Assembly: GCA_002428805.1 (NCBI GenBank)
Contig: DIXX01000049.1
Coordinates: forward strand, 1 to 7,181
Direction: 5' to 3'
DNA: 7,181 nucleotides
Origin: Cetobacterium sp. UBA6069
Lineage (GTDB): Bacteria; Fusobacteriota; Fusobacteriia; Fusobacteriales; Fusobacteriaceae
The notes below the pieces were generated by a model. That model saw only the letters and a program-made list of their open reading frames with translations. It was not told the DNA's origin and did not search any database. Of this stretch, positions 1 through 6,251 are shown piece after piece; position 1 is the first letter of the stretch, and every line of letters starts with the position of its first letter. The position numbers were made by a program, and so were the translations under genes.

Positions 1-26
1 AACCTATTTTAACTGGTTGGCTTTTC

Positions 27-1487
27 TTATATCACTATTCTATCTCTTCCCGAGTTTTTTGCTTTATATAGATTTTTATCACTCTCTGAAACAGCTTTAT
101 AAAGAGCTTCTTTACTATCTATATCATCTATCAAAGCTCCTATCGAAACTGTTACAACTCTATTTTCTACTATCCGCAGCTTTTTAATCGACACCTGGAT
201 TAGCTCTAGCTTTCTTAAAAGTTTATATCTATCCGTATCTTTGAAAAGAACAAGAAACTCCTCACCGCCCCAACGTATTCCATGTACATTTTTACCACCT
301 AAAAGTTTTATGATATTACTCACAGCACGCAAAATATGGTCTCCCTTTTCATGTCCATAGTTATCATTTATACTTTTAAAGTGATCTATATCTATCAAAA
401 CAACTCCACAATTTTGAAGCGGATATCCTAAACTCTTCTCTATAAAATATCTGTTGTACATCTTTGTCAAAGAGTCCCTCACCAATAAATGGTCTCTTAT
501 CTTTTCTGCAACTTTTAACTTTTCAACCTCTATTTGAAGCTTCTCTTTTTTATATCCATACATTTTTAAAGAGATTAAAAACATAATAAATATAAGCTCT
601 TCATAACCCAAAAGGTTTTTAATACCTATTCTTTCTACAAGAACTCTATAGCTCGTTTTTCCTAACTTATAACTATAATAGTCCTTCATAGTCGCCTCTG
701 TAAAATTAAAGTCCTCCTCTGTTGAGCCTACAACTTTATTTTTTGAATCTACAACAGCTAGATTTAAACCTATCTTACCCTTAGCTTTTTTCAAATCCTT
801 TTCAAAAAACTTCTCATTGAAGTCAAAATACCAAATCCCTCTTAGATACTCTATATCATCGTTTATATCATAGGTTGGTATAATAATAGAGAACATATTT
901 TTATTAAAAACTTTATCAATATACGAATCGTAAACTGCATAATCTATATTGTTTCTCGATATACTTTTTTTGTTTTTAAAGAAATCTTTTGAAAGTGAGT
1001 TCTTCTGGAAAATTTTAACCCATCTCTCATCGTAGGTATCTACAAAAACGATATCCCCTTTTACTCGACAAAAATTCTCCTGATTTTCTAAAAGCTTTTC
1101 AGCTTCAACCTCTTTAGCCTTATTATAAATAATCCCTAAAACCGAATCATTTAGTCTCGCATTTAAGGCCATCTTTGCGCCCCTTAAATTATAAAACTCA
1201 TAGGTTTCTGGAAGTGGAGAAACTCTATCTAGATAGACTCCATACCCATCAGTTGCAAAATAAGTTATTGGTCCCTCAACCTCATACTCTGGGAGCTCCA
1301 ATATTTTTTTTGTTTTATTCAAATAATGTATCTCGTTTTTTAGTATATATATTTTTTCATCAAAACTGTTATTTATATGTTCAATTGATGTAGAGATTTC
1401 TGTGTGTAACCATTCTTTCCTCATATACATTGAAAATATCAATATAAAGAGAAAGATGCAATTTAAAATCTTTATATAATGCTTCAA
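27..1487 (-). CDS. Membrane-anchored GGDEF diguanylate cyclase with extracytoplasmic sensor domain
   Basis: Probable diguanylate cyclase making the second messenger c-di-GMP from two GTP, with a sensor domain outside the inner membrane (486 aa). A hydrophobic anchor lies at about residues 5-20. An extracytoplasmic region of about 270 residues follows and looks Cache-like (a stretch around FSIIIPTYD and GIWYFDF), then a second membrane segment at about 291-312, a short charged linker, and a C-terminal GGDEF domain from about 337. The domain has RDSLTKMYNR, DIDHFKSINDNYGH (metal-binding Asp near 366) and the signature GGEEF at 407-411, so the active site looks intact. The usual RxxD inhibitory site just upstream is replaced by GKNV (398-401). 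The start is a TTG, chosen because GGGAGGA lies 4 bases upstream and gives a complete N-terminal anchor; the next in-frame ATG would cut that anchor. It is divergent from the barrel gene. Its signal is unknown. Confidence 0.9.
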   Translation of the reverse strand: MKHYIKILNCIFLFILIFSMYMRKEWLHTEISTSIEHINNSFDEKIYILKNEIHYLNKTKKILELPEYEVEGPITYFATDGYGVYLDRVSPLPETYEFYNLRGAKMALNARLNDSVLGIIYNKAKEVEAEKLLENQENFCRVKGDIVFVDTYDERWVKIFQKNSLSKDFFKNKKSISRNNIDYAVYDSYIDKVFNKNMFSIIIPTYDINDDIEYLRGIWYFDFNEKFFEKDLKKAKGKIGLNLAVVDSKNKVVGSTEEDFNFTEATMKDYYSYKLGKTSYRVLVERIGIKNLLGYEELIFIMFLISLKMYGYKKEKLQIEVEKLKVAEKIRDHLLVRDSLTKMYNRYFIEKSLGYPLQNCGVVLIDIDHFKSINDNYGHEKGDHILRAVSNIIKLLGGKNVHGIRWGGEEFLVLFKDTDRYKLLRKLELIQVSIKKLRIVENRVVTVSIGALIDDIDSKEALYKAVSESDKNLYKAKNSGRDRIVI

Positions 1488-1491
1488 AAAA

Positions 1492-1498
1492 TCCTCCC
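1492..1498 (-). promoter_or_regulatory. Shine-Dalgarno that sets a TTG start for the GGDEF gene
   Basis: On the minus strand GGGAGGA is followed by four T bases and then TTG AAG CAT. The strong site and short spacing make TTG at 1487-1485 the start codon rather than any downstream ATG. Confidence 0.8.
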
Positions 1499-1544
1499 GA
1501 TACTATCTAACTCTTTCTCTTCTGTTATTTTTTATACGTATTAT

Positions 1545-1573
1545 AGTATATAAATATAGTCTTCAAAAGTCAA
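1545..1573 (-). promoter_or_regulatory. Sigma70-type promoter of the GGDEF gene
   Basis: Read on the minus strand, TTGACT (1573-1568) is separated by exactly 17 bases from TATACT (1550-1545). Transcription would start near 1538, giving a leader of about 50 bases. Both boxes are close to consensus. Confidence 0.75.
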
Positions 1574-1610
1574 GAAGATGTAATTTTATAGATCTTTTAT
1601 TTTCTCTTTA

Positions 1611-1639
1611 TAGACGATTCTCAGATAATAGGGTATAAT
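1611..1639 (+). promoter_or_regulatory. Probable promoter of the small outer-membrane barrel gene
   Basis: TAGACG (1611-1616), a 17-base spacer, then a perfect TATAAT (1634-1639). The predicted transcription start is near 1646, about 53 bases before the proposed ATT start. It points away from the GGDEF promoter, with about 37 bases between the two -35 boxes, so one regulator bound there could affect both. Confidence 0.65.
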
Positions 1640-1686
1640 AGAATGCACCGCTTCTGTGTGAAAAAAATAACAAATTGTTTGTACCT

Positions 1687-1701
1687 GGAGGGATTAAAAT
1701 T
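1687..1701 (+). promoter_or_regulatory. Shine-Dalgarno followed by an apparent ATT start codon
   Basis: GGAGGG (1687-1692) is followed six bases later by ATT (1699-1701), which opens a textbook signal peptide (MKFYTKLLTT if read as Met). No ATG, GTG or CTG lies nearby in frame. The only conventional alternative, TTG at 1675, has no Shine-Dalgarno before it and would put this GGAGGG inside codons 5 and 6. Confidence 0.6.
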
Positions 1702-2313
1702 AAATTTTATACAAAATTATTAACAACACTTTTTGTTTTAGGAAACCTTGCTTTTGCTAAGGAGATCGTTGATATAGCACCTTTAGAACTTAAAAGTGAA
1801 GTGGCTATCGAAGAGACTATTACTACTAATGACGCTACTATTGTAGAGTTTCAATCAAATGAAAAAGTTTTCAAGCCTGAACTGAGACTGATTGGAAGTA
1901 TCTACACTACACATACAAACGACAACGACATCTACAACAACGATACGAATCTAATTGGATTTGAGTATAGACCAATCGAAGATTTTGGGATTAGCTTTGG
2001 GTATTTTAAAAACAGTTTTGATAACGACTCATACGTTTTAGCAGCTGGGAAGTATTTAAGACCATTTAAAAGTTTAAATGATTTCTACCTTAGCCTTGGA
2101 GTTGGGGTTGTAAAGGGATATGAGAAAGAGAACTACATCTATGACAACGAAACTGGAGAGGTTATAAAAAAATCGAAGTTTAATACAAACATCGGTGGAG
2201 ATTACATCATCGGAGCTAATGTTGGAGTTGGCTATGATATCACAGACTACCTTTCATTCAACGTTTCATATGTTGGAGCCTTTATCTCTACGATATCTCT
2301 AAAACTTTATTAA
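1699..2313 (+). CDS. Small secreted outer-membrane beta-barrel protein, function unknown
   Basis: A 204-residue protein if it starts at ATT 1699; starting at TTG 1675 would add eight residues. A signal peptide covers residues 1-20 with a cleavage motif AFA before K21. A polar stretch of about 40 residues (21-60) precedes about 145 residues of alternating strands with aromatic residues and Asn/Asp-rich turns. The chain ends in Tyr (SLKLY), as expected of an outer-membrane protein whose last strand is recognised by the BAM machinery. The size suits an eight-stranded barrel. His72 in YTTHTN and Ser106 in YFKNSF recall the His and Asp-Ser placement of lipid A palmitoyltransferase PagP, but this is only a visual similarity and no enzyme function is assigned. 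The mature region contains no methionine at all. The gene has its own promoter and ends at a strong terminator, so it is probably a single-gene transcript. Confidence 0.75.
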   Translation: MKFYTKLLTTLFVLGNLAFAKEIVDIAPLELKSEVAIEETITTNDATIVEFQSNEKVFKPELRLIGSIYTTHTNDNDIYNNDTNLIGFEYRPIEDFGISFGYFKNSFDNDSYVLAAGKYLRPFKSLNDFYLSLGVGVVKGYEKENYIYDNETGEVIKKSKFNTNIGGDYIIGANVGVGYDITDYLSFNVSYVGAFISTISLKLY

Positions 2314-2325
2314 TAATTCAAAAGC

Positions 2326-2363
2326 AAAAAGCTGTAGAAGATGAGTTTCTACAGCTTTTTTAT
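2326..2363. terminator. Bidirectional rho-independent terminator between convergent genes
   Basis: A perfect 14-base-pair stem (2326-2339 with 2347-2360), AAAAAGCTGTAGAA on the left arm, closes a 7-base loop. A-rich left flank and T-rich right flank give a U-tract in both directions. It can serve the barrel gene ending at 2313 and the symporter gene ending at 2386. Confidence 0.9.
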
Positions 2364-2385
2364 ATTTTGGGGATCTTTGTAGATC

Positions 2386-3981
2386 TTATGAGAACTTAAT
2401 TGATGGTTCATCTTTATTTATTGATGAACTATTTTCTTTTGATTTCTTTGAAGCTTTTGAATCTCTAAATGTAAAGTATGTCAATCCAGCTATCTTTTTA
2501 TCCTCAACCTTTCCAAAGAAGAATGATGCTAATATAGCAGGGATAACACAAGATGCCATGATGATAAAGGCAATTAGTAGTTCAAATACCGCTGGCTTTG
2601 TGTATCCTGGCATAAATCTTCCAACTAATCCAGCTGGGTTTCCAATATATACTGCAACTACGACAGAGATTAAGAATCCTACCCACGCCGCTCTGCTGTC
2701 AACTCTTCTACTGAAAATTCCAACTAAGAATAACCCAGCTATTGGTCCACCTAAAAGTCCTGTGATAGCTTGGAAGTATAGGAACATATCTCCTTGACCA
2801 GCACTTAAGAATCTGATTGCTAAGATTGTACTGATGATTCCAGCTCCCCAGCTCACAGCTTTTGCAATATTTAACTTCTCTTTGTCTGTTATATTTTTTC
2901 TCAACGGTGCTACGATATCTGAAGTCACACAAGTTGATAGTGAGTTCAAACTCGATGAAACTGTCGACTGAGCAGCAGCAAAGATTGCAGCTAGAATAAC
3001 TCCTGAGAATCCAACAGGTATATAGTTGATTACGAAGTATGGAAGAATTGCATTTCCATCTATATTCGCTGGTAAAATAGCTTTGAATTTAAAGAATAGG
3101 AAAAGTGCTGTTCCCATTCCCGAGAAAATAAGTACACTGATACAAAGTAGAGGTACGTTCATATATAAACTTTTCTTTGCTTCATAATCATTTTTAGTTG
3201 TGTTATATCTTTGAACGATATCTTGTGATCCTACGTATGAGTAGATAGCGTTAAAGAATCCACCAAACAAAATCCCGACAAAAGTTGTTCCTGTAAGTGA
3301 GAACTTCCAAGCTGACGCTGGGATAGTTTTTCCATTTTCAGCAAGAGTTTTAAATGCAGTTGAAATCCCTTCTGGTGCAGCGTTGTATCCAATAATTATA
3401 ATTAAAAATGCTCCTAAAAGTAAGATGATAGTTTGAATCGCATCCGACCAAACTACAGCTTCAATTCCACCCATAGATGTGTAAACAACACATAGGAATG
3501 AAACCGCCCCAAGTAAAAGCGTTGGATTTATCCCTGGCAGAGCTTCTTTTAAAGCCAACGTTGGTAAGTAAAGAACTACCGCCATTCTTATAAGATGAAA
3601 AAGAATAAACGATAAACTTCCTACCCATCTAAATCCATTGTCAAATCTTTTTCCTAAATATTCATATGCTGTCGTTACGTTTATACTTCTGAAAAACGGT
3701 ACAAACACAATCGCAGCCCAAAGAACCATTAATATAATTCCTAACGGTGCCATCCCCATAATGGCTCCACCTTTGAAAACCGAAGCTGGTATAGCTATAA
3801 ACGATATTGATGAAAGTGCAGTTGCATATATGCTACACGCAGTTACCCACGATGGAATTCTTCCACTCGCAGTGAAATAATCCTCAGTTGAATTATTTTT
3901 CTTAGAAAAATATACCCCAATTCCAACCATTCCTAAAAAGTAAAATGCCAATACTACCCAATTAAACCAATGCCAACTCAT
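2386..3981 (-). CDS. Sodium:solute symporter (SSS family), SiaT-like, probable sialic or related sugar-acid transporter
   Basis: A 531-residue inner-membrane Na+-coupled symporter with about 13 hydrophobic segments and a hydrophilic C-terminal tail (about 500-531). By recollection it aligns well with the Proteus mirabilis sialic acid transporter SiaT: SSISFIAIPA (57-66), TAYEYLGKRF (104-113), SQDIVQRY (252-259) and AAQSTVSSSLNS (336-347). Sodium-site residues appear kept (A53, L56, S339, S342, S343, plus D180), as does R132, equivalent to the Arg135 that holds the sialate carboxylate. Other ligand positions differ (A55, S60, M75, P79), so the exact substrate is open. Start ATG follows GGGAGGT (3992-3986). 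It is divergent from the LacI-family gene and has its own promoter and operator; nanA nearby shares that operator, which supports an acidic amino-sugar substrate. The SSS family assignment is secure; the substrate is inferred. Confidence 0.88.
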   Translation of the reverse strand: MSWHWFNWVVLAFYFLGMVGIGVYFSKKNNSTEDYFTASGRIPSWVTACSIYATALSSISFIAIPASVFKGGAIMGMAPLGIILMVLWAAIVFVPFFRSINVTTAYEYLGKRFDNGFRWVGSLSFILFHLIRMAVVLYLPTLALKEALPGINPTLLLGAVSFLCVVYTSMGGIEAVVWSDAIQTIILLLGAFLIIIIGYNAAPEGISTAFKTLAENGKTIPASAWKFSLTGTTFVGILFGGFFNAIYSYVGSQDIVQRYNTTKNDYEAKKSLYMNVPLLCISVLIFSGMGTALFLFFKFKAILPANIDGNAILPYFVINYIPVGFSGVILAAIFAAAQSTVSSSLNSLSTCVTSDIVAPLRKNITDKEKLNIAKAVSWGAGIISTILAIRFLSAGQGDMFLYFQAITGLLGGPIAGLFLVGIFSRRVDSRAAWVGFLISVVVAVYIGNPAGLVGRFMPGYTKPAVFELLIAFIIMASCVIPAILASFFFGKVEDKKIAGLTYFTFRDSKASKKSKENSSSINKDEPSIKFS

Positions 3982-3997
3982 ATTTACCTCCCAAATT

Positions 3998-4011
3998 TGT
4001 TCGCGCGTTCA
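3998..4011 (-). promoter_or_regulatory. Putative LacI-family operator at the symporter gene
   Basis: The plus strand reads TGTTCGCGCGTTCA, an imperfect palindrome with a central CG, as is usual for LacI-family sites (10 of 14 positions are symmetric). It lies between the predicted transcription start (near 4024) and the Shine-Dalgarno, so bound repressor would block early transcription. It differs at one base from the site before nanA. Confidence 0.75.
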
Positions 4012-4030
4012 TTAATCTTTTTATGACTTG

Positions 4031-4059
4031 ATGATAAACTATATGTTCTATTTTGTCAA
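4031..4059 (-). promoter_or_regulatory. Strong sigma70-type promoter of the symporter gene
   Basis: On the minus strand a perfect TTGACA (4059-4054), a 17-base spacer and TATCAT (4036-4031). The transcript would begin near 4024. The operator at 3998-4011 starts 19 bases past the -10 box. Confidence 0.85.
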
Positions 4060-4093
4060 TATTTATTTTCAAATATAACATTTTTTATTTTTC

Positions 4094-4122
4094 TTTATGT
4101 ATTGGAAAAAATGAATTATAAT
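4094..4122 (+). promoter_or_regulatory. Probable promoter of the LacI-family regulator gene
   Basis: A perfect TATAAT at 4117-4122 lies 17 bases after a poor -35 match (TTTATG, 4094-4099), suggesting modest expression as is usual for a regulator. No copy of the operator overlaps it; the nearest lies over 80 bases away on the far side of the divergent symporter promoter. Confidence 0.5.
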
Positions 4123-4153
4123 ATAAGCAGGAATATATTAGGGAGGGCAAATT

Positions 4154-5146
4154 ATGCTAAAGCAAGAGGATATTGCAAAATTAGCTGGAGTGAGTCGAGC
4201 AACTGTTTCAAGAGTTTTAAATGACGATGAAAATGTTAAAACTGAGACTCGTGAGAAAATCTTAGCAATTATCGAAGCCTATGGGTATGAGAAAAACTAT
4301 ATCAGTAGTACCCTAGCAAGTAAAAATGAAAAAGTTATCTACGCTTTTCTTTTAAAATCAGTTGTTAATCACTATAGTGAGGAGATTAAAAAGGGGCTGT
4401 TAGATTTTGAAAAAGAAAACAAGGGATTCGGTTATAAAATAGAGATCATCCAAACCTCTATCGAAAACCCCGAATCACAAATTGTCGAACTCGATGCGGT
4501 TTTAAACAACTGCTCGCCATCTGGAATCATAATAACTCCACTTTTAAAAAATGAGATTATGAAAAGAGTCTTAGAAAATGAACGTGTTAAATTTCTCTCT
4601 TTAGACAATATACTTTCAGATTCAATTCCACATATAGGAGCGAACTACTATATGGGTGGACAGATCAGTGGGGATATAATGAGAGGAGTTTTAAGAAAAA
4701 ATGAGAGAGTTTTAGTTCTCAAATTCCCTGGGGATAAGGTTTCGGTTGAAGAGTATTACAAAGGTTTCACATCCTCTCTTCAAAGAGAGAGCATAAGAGT
4801 TGTCGAAGCCAAAAAAGATATTTTGGATTCACACAACTTTTTAAAAGAGTATTTAAGTGAGGATATCAGGGGGATTTTCTCAAACAGATACACTTTAGAG
4901 ATTATTAAAAGAAATAGTGAGCTATTGACTCCTGAAAACGACTATAAAATTGTTGGAATAGCTGGAAATCCCGAAGTAAATGACTATGTCAAAAACGAGG
5001 TTATCTACGCTTCTATAAACGAGCAATTTTGGGAGATTGGCTATACCGCTAGCAAAATTATGTTTGAAACTCTTTATAAAAATAGAAAATGTATCGAACA
5101 CCAATTTATAAAACCAGTAGTCGCTTTTAAGTCCCTTGTAAAATAA
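4154..5146 (+). CDS. LacI-family transcriptional regulator of the sialic-acid-type locus
   Basis: A 330-residue LacI-family DNA-binding protein, probably a repressor released by a sugar-acid ligand. The N-terminal helix-turn-helix is clear: DIAKLAGVSRATVSRVLN (6-23), with R15 and A16 at the two positions that usually set operator choice. A hinge with L54 (STLAS) fits the minor-groove leucine that inserts at the central CG of such operators. Residues from about 60 form a periplasmic-binding-protein-like effector domain; no LacI-type tetramerisation tail is present. The pocket is unusual: the RxxGF arginine is Y201 (YYKGF), the N-D pair is N244-R245, and the usual GFD is GIA (268-270). Start ATG follows AGGGAGGG by six bases. 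It sits between symporter and nanA, both of which carry the same central-CG site, hence the inferred targets. The last codons and the stop form part of the terminator. Ligand unproven. Confidence 0.9.
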   Translation: MLKQEDIAKLAGVSRATVSRVLNDDENVKTETREKILAIIEAYGYEKNYISSTLASKNEKVIYAFLLKSVVNHYSEEIKKGLLDFEKENKGFGYKIEIIQTSIENPESQIVELDAVLNNCSPSGIIITPLLKNEIMKRVLENERVKFLSLDNILSDSIPHIGANYYMGGQISGDIMRGVLRKNERVLVLKFPGDKVSVEEYYKGFTSSLQRESIRVVEAKKDILDSHNFLKEYLSEDIRGIFSNRYTLEIIKRNSELLTPENDYKIVGIAGNPEVNDYVKNEVIYASINEQFWEIGYTASKIMFETLYKNRKCIEHQFIKPVVAFKSLVK

Positions 5147-5157
5147 GGGACTTTTTT
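5129..5157 (+). terminator. Rho-independent terminator overlapping the regulator's stop codon
   Basis: A perfect 9-base-pair stem (AAGTCCCTT at 5129-5137 with AAGGGACTT at 5145-5153), 7-base loop and six T bases (5152-5157). The left arm encodes the last Lys-Ser-Leu of the regulator, and the TAA stop (5144-5146) runs into the right arm. It separates the regulator transcript from nanA. Confidence 0.9.
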
Positions 5158-5197
5158 AATCTAAAAAATCTTTTAAAAAAATTTTATAAAATTTTTG

Positions 5198-5226
5198 TTG
5201 ACTTTTAGAAGAAAAAGGATTATTCT
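5198..5226 (+). promoter_or_regulatory. Sigma70-type promoter of nanA
   Basis: TTGACT (5198-5203), a 17-base spacer, then TATTCT (5221-5226). The predicted start is near 5233, ahead of the operator at 5243-5256. The terminator just upstream supports an independent nanA transcript. Confidence 0.7.
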
Positions 5227-5277
5227 AGACTCAAATAAGAAATGTTCACGCGTTCATAGTATGAAACATCTAGAATA
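5221..5277. repeat. Perfect 9-bp inverted repeat flanking the nanA operator
   Basis: TATTCTAGA at 5221-5229 is repeated inverted as TCTAGAATA at 5269-5277, 48 bases apart centre to centre. The operator lies between the arms, and the left arm contains the -10 box. It may be a second regulator site or chance; both arms contain the self-complementary TCTAGA. Confidence 0.45.
5243..5256 (+). promoter_or_regulatory. Putative LacI-family operator at nanA
   Basis: TGTTCACGCGTTCA, with one base different from the site before the symporter gene and the same central CG. It begins 16 bases past the -10 box, inside the untranslated leader, matching the geometry at the symporter gene. The binding protein is inferred to be the LacI-family product encoded between them. 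Confidence 0.75.
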
Positions 5278-5307
5278 CGTACACATTAAAAAAGGGGAGT
5301 GGATAAT

Positions 5308-6183
5308 ATGAAAAATTTAAAAGGGATTTTCTCAGCACTACTTATAGCTTTTGATAAGGATGGAAATATCGACGAAAAAGGAATCAGAGAGACTGTTAGA
5401 CATAATATAGATAATATGAAAGTGGATGGATTATACGTTGGAGGAAGCACTGGGGAAAACTTTATGCTACCGACTGATGTTAAAAAGAGAATATTTGAAA
5501 TCGCTATCGATGAAGCTAAAGGTGAAATCGCTATGATCGCTCAAGTTGGGGCTTTAGATCTAAATGAAGCTGTAGAGTTAGGAAAATATGCAACAGACTT
5601 AGGGTACGACGCTCTTTCTGCTGTAACACCGTTCTATTATAAGTTTACTTTTGAAGAGATCAAAAACTACTACAACACTATAACGAATGCAACTAACAAC
5701 AAGATGATTCTTTACTCTATCTCACTTTTAACTGGAGTTAGTATGACTGTTCCTCAATTTGCTGAGCTATTTGAAAATGAAAACATAATCGGAGTTAAGT
5801 TCACAGAAGGAAACTTCTTCTTGATGGAGAGATTGAGACACGCTTTCCCTGATAAACTTTTATACTCTGGATTCGATGAGATGCTACTTTCAGCTACTGT
5901 TTTAAATGTAGATGGAGCTATTGGAAGTACTTATAACGTAAATGGAATCAACGCTAAGAAGATTTTCAACCTTGCGAAAGAGGGGAAAATCGACGAAGCT
6001 AGAGAGTACCAAAGAAAAGCTAACGATATGATTGAAGCTGTTATCGGAAACGGATTATTCCAAACTTTAAAAGAGCTTTTAAAATGTCAAGGTGTTAATG
6101 CGGGATACTGTAAAGAGCCTTTAGGAAAATTATCTCCTGAGAAAGTTGAAAGAGCTAAAGAGATCTATAAAAATTACCTGTAA
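5308..6183 (+). CDS. nanA: N-acetylneuraminate lyase (sialic acid aldolase)
   Basis: A 291-residue cytoplasmic class I aldolase of the DHDPS/NAL superfamily that splits N-acetylneuraminate into N-acetylmannosamine and pyruvate, the first step of sialic acid catabolism. Seen: GGSTGEN (45-51) for the substrate carboxylate, catalytic Y136 (in LYSIS), Schiff-base K164 (GVKFT), GFDEM (188-192), GAIGSTYN (203-210) and AGYCKEPL near the C-terminus. These match E. coli S47, T48, Y137, K165, T167, G189, D191, E192 and S208 with a shift of one. Length is close to E. coli NanA (297). The Pro that normally follows the catalytic Tyr by three residues (YxIP) is Ser139, and E167 lies next to the conserved T166. 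ATG at 5308 is preferred because AGGGGAG (5293-5299) sits 8 bases upstream; GTG at 5299 would overlap it. No nanE, nanK, nagA or nagB is present in the window. Confidence 0.93.
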   Translation: MKNLKGIFSALLIAFDKDGNIDEKGIRETVRHNIDNMKVDGLYVGGSTGENFMLPTDVKKRIFEIAIDEAKGEIAMIAQVGALDLNEAVELGKYATDLGYDALSAVTPFYYKFTFEEIKNYYNTITNATNNKMILYSISLLTGVSMTVPQFAELFENENIIGVKFTEGNFFLMERLRHAFPDKLLYSGFDEMLLSATVLNVDGAIGSTYNVNGINAKKIFNLAKEGKIDEAREYQRKANDMIEAVIGNGLFQTLKELLKCQGVNAGYCKEPLGKLSPEKVERAKEIYKNYL

Positions 6184-6210
6184 AAATTGCCATAAACTAC
6201 TTACAATATA

Positions 6211-6248
6211 AAAGAAGAGACCAGAATTAAATTTTCTGGTCTCTTTTC
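6211..6248. terminator. Rho-independent terminator between convergent nanA and porin gene
   Basis: A 12-base-pair stem (6215-6226 with 6234-6245; AAGAGACCAGAA on the left arm), 7-base loop, T-rich right side and A-rich left side. It lies between nanA ending at 6183 and the minus-strand gene ending at 6252, so it probably ends transcription from both sides. Confidence 0.85.
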
Positions 6249-6251
6249 ATA

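Noticed and set aside
1..20. Possible half of a terminator hairpin (AACC at 1-4 with GGTT at 15-18, then CTTTTC)
   Set aside because: Only four base pairs are visible and the left arm would lie outside the window, so it cannot be supported.
2558..2797. Plus-strand open frame inside the symporter gene
   Set aside because: It lies wholly within a well-supported gene on the other strand, has no ribosome site or recognisable motif, and is a shadow frame.
4059..4076. ATATTT / AAATAT inverted repeat between the divergent promoters
   Set aside because: It is short and made only of A and T in a very AT-rich gap, so chance is likely.
5299..5307. GTG at 5299 as the start of nanA
   Set aside because: It overlaps the Shine-Dalgarno AGGGGAG; ATG at 5308 has the correct spacing.
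2326..6248. All three terminators have 7-base loops
   Set aside because: Loop sequences are unrelated and this loop size is ordinary, so no shared element is inferred.
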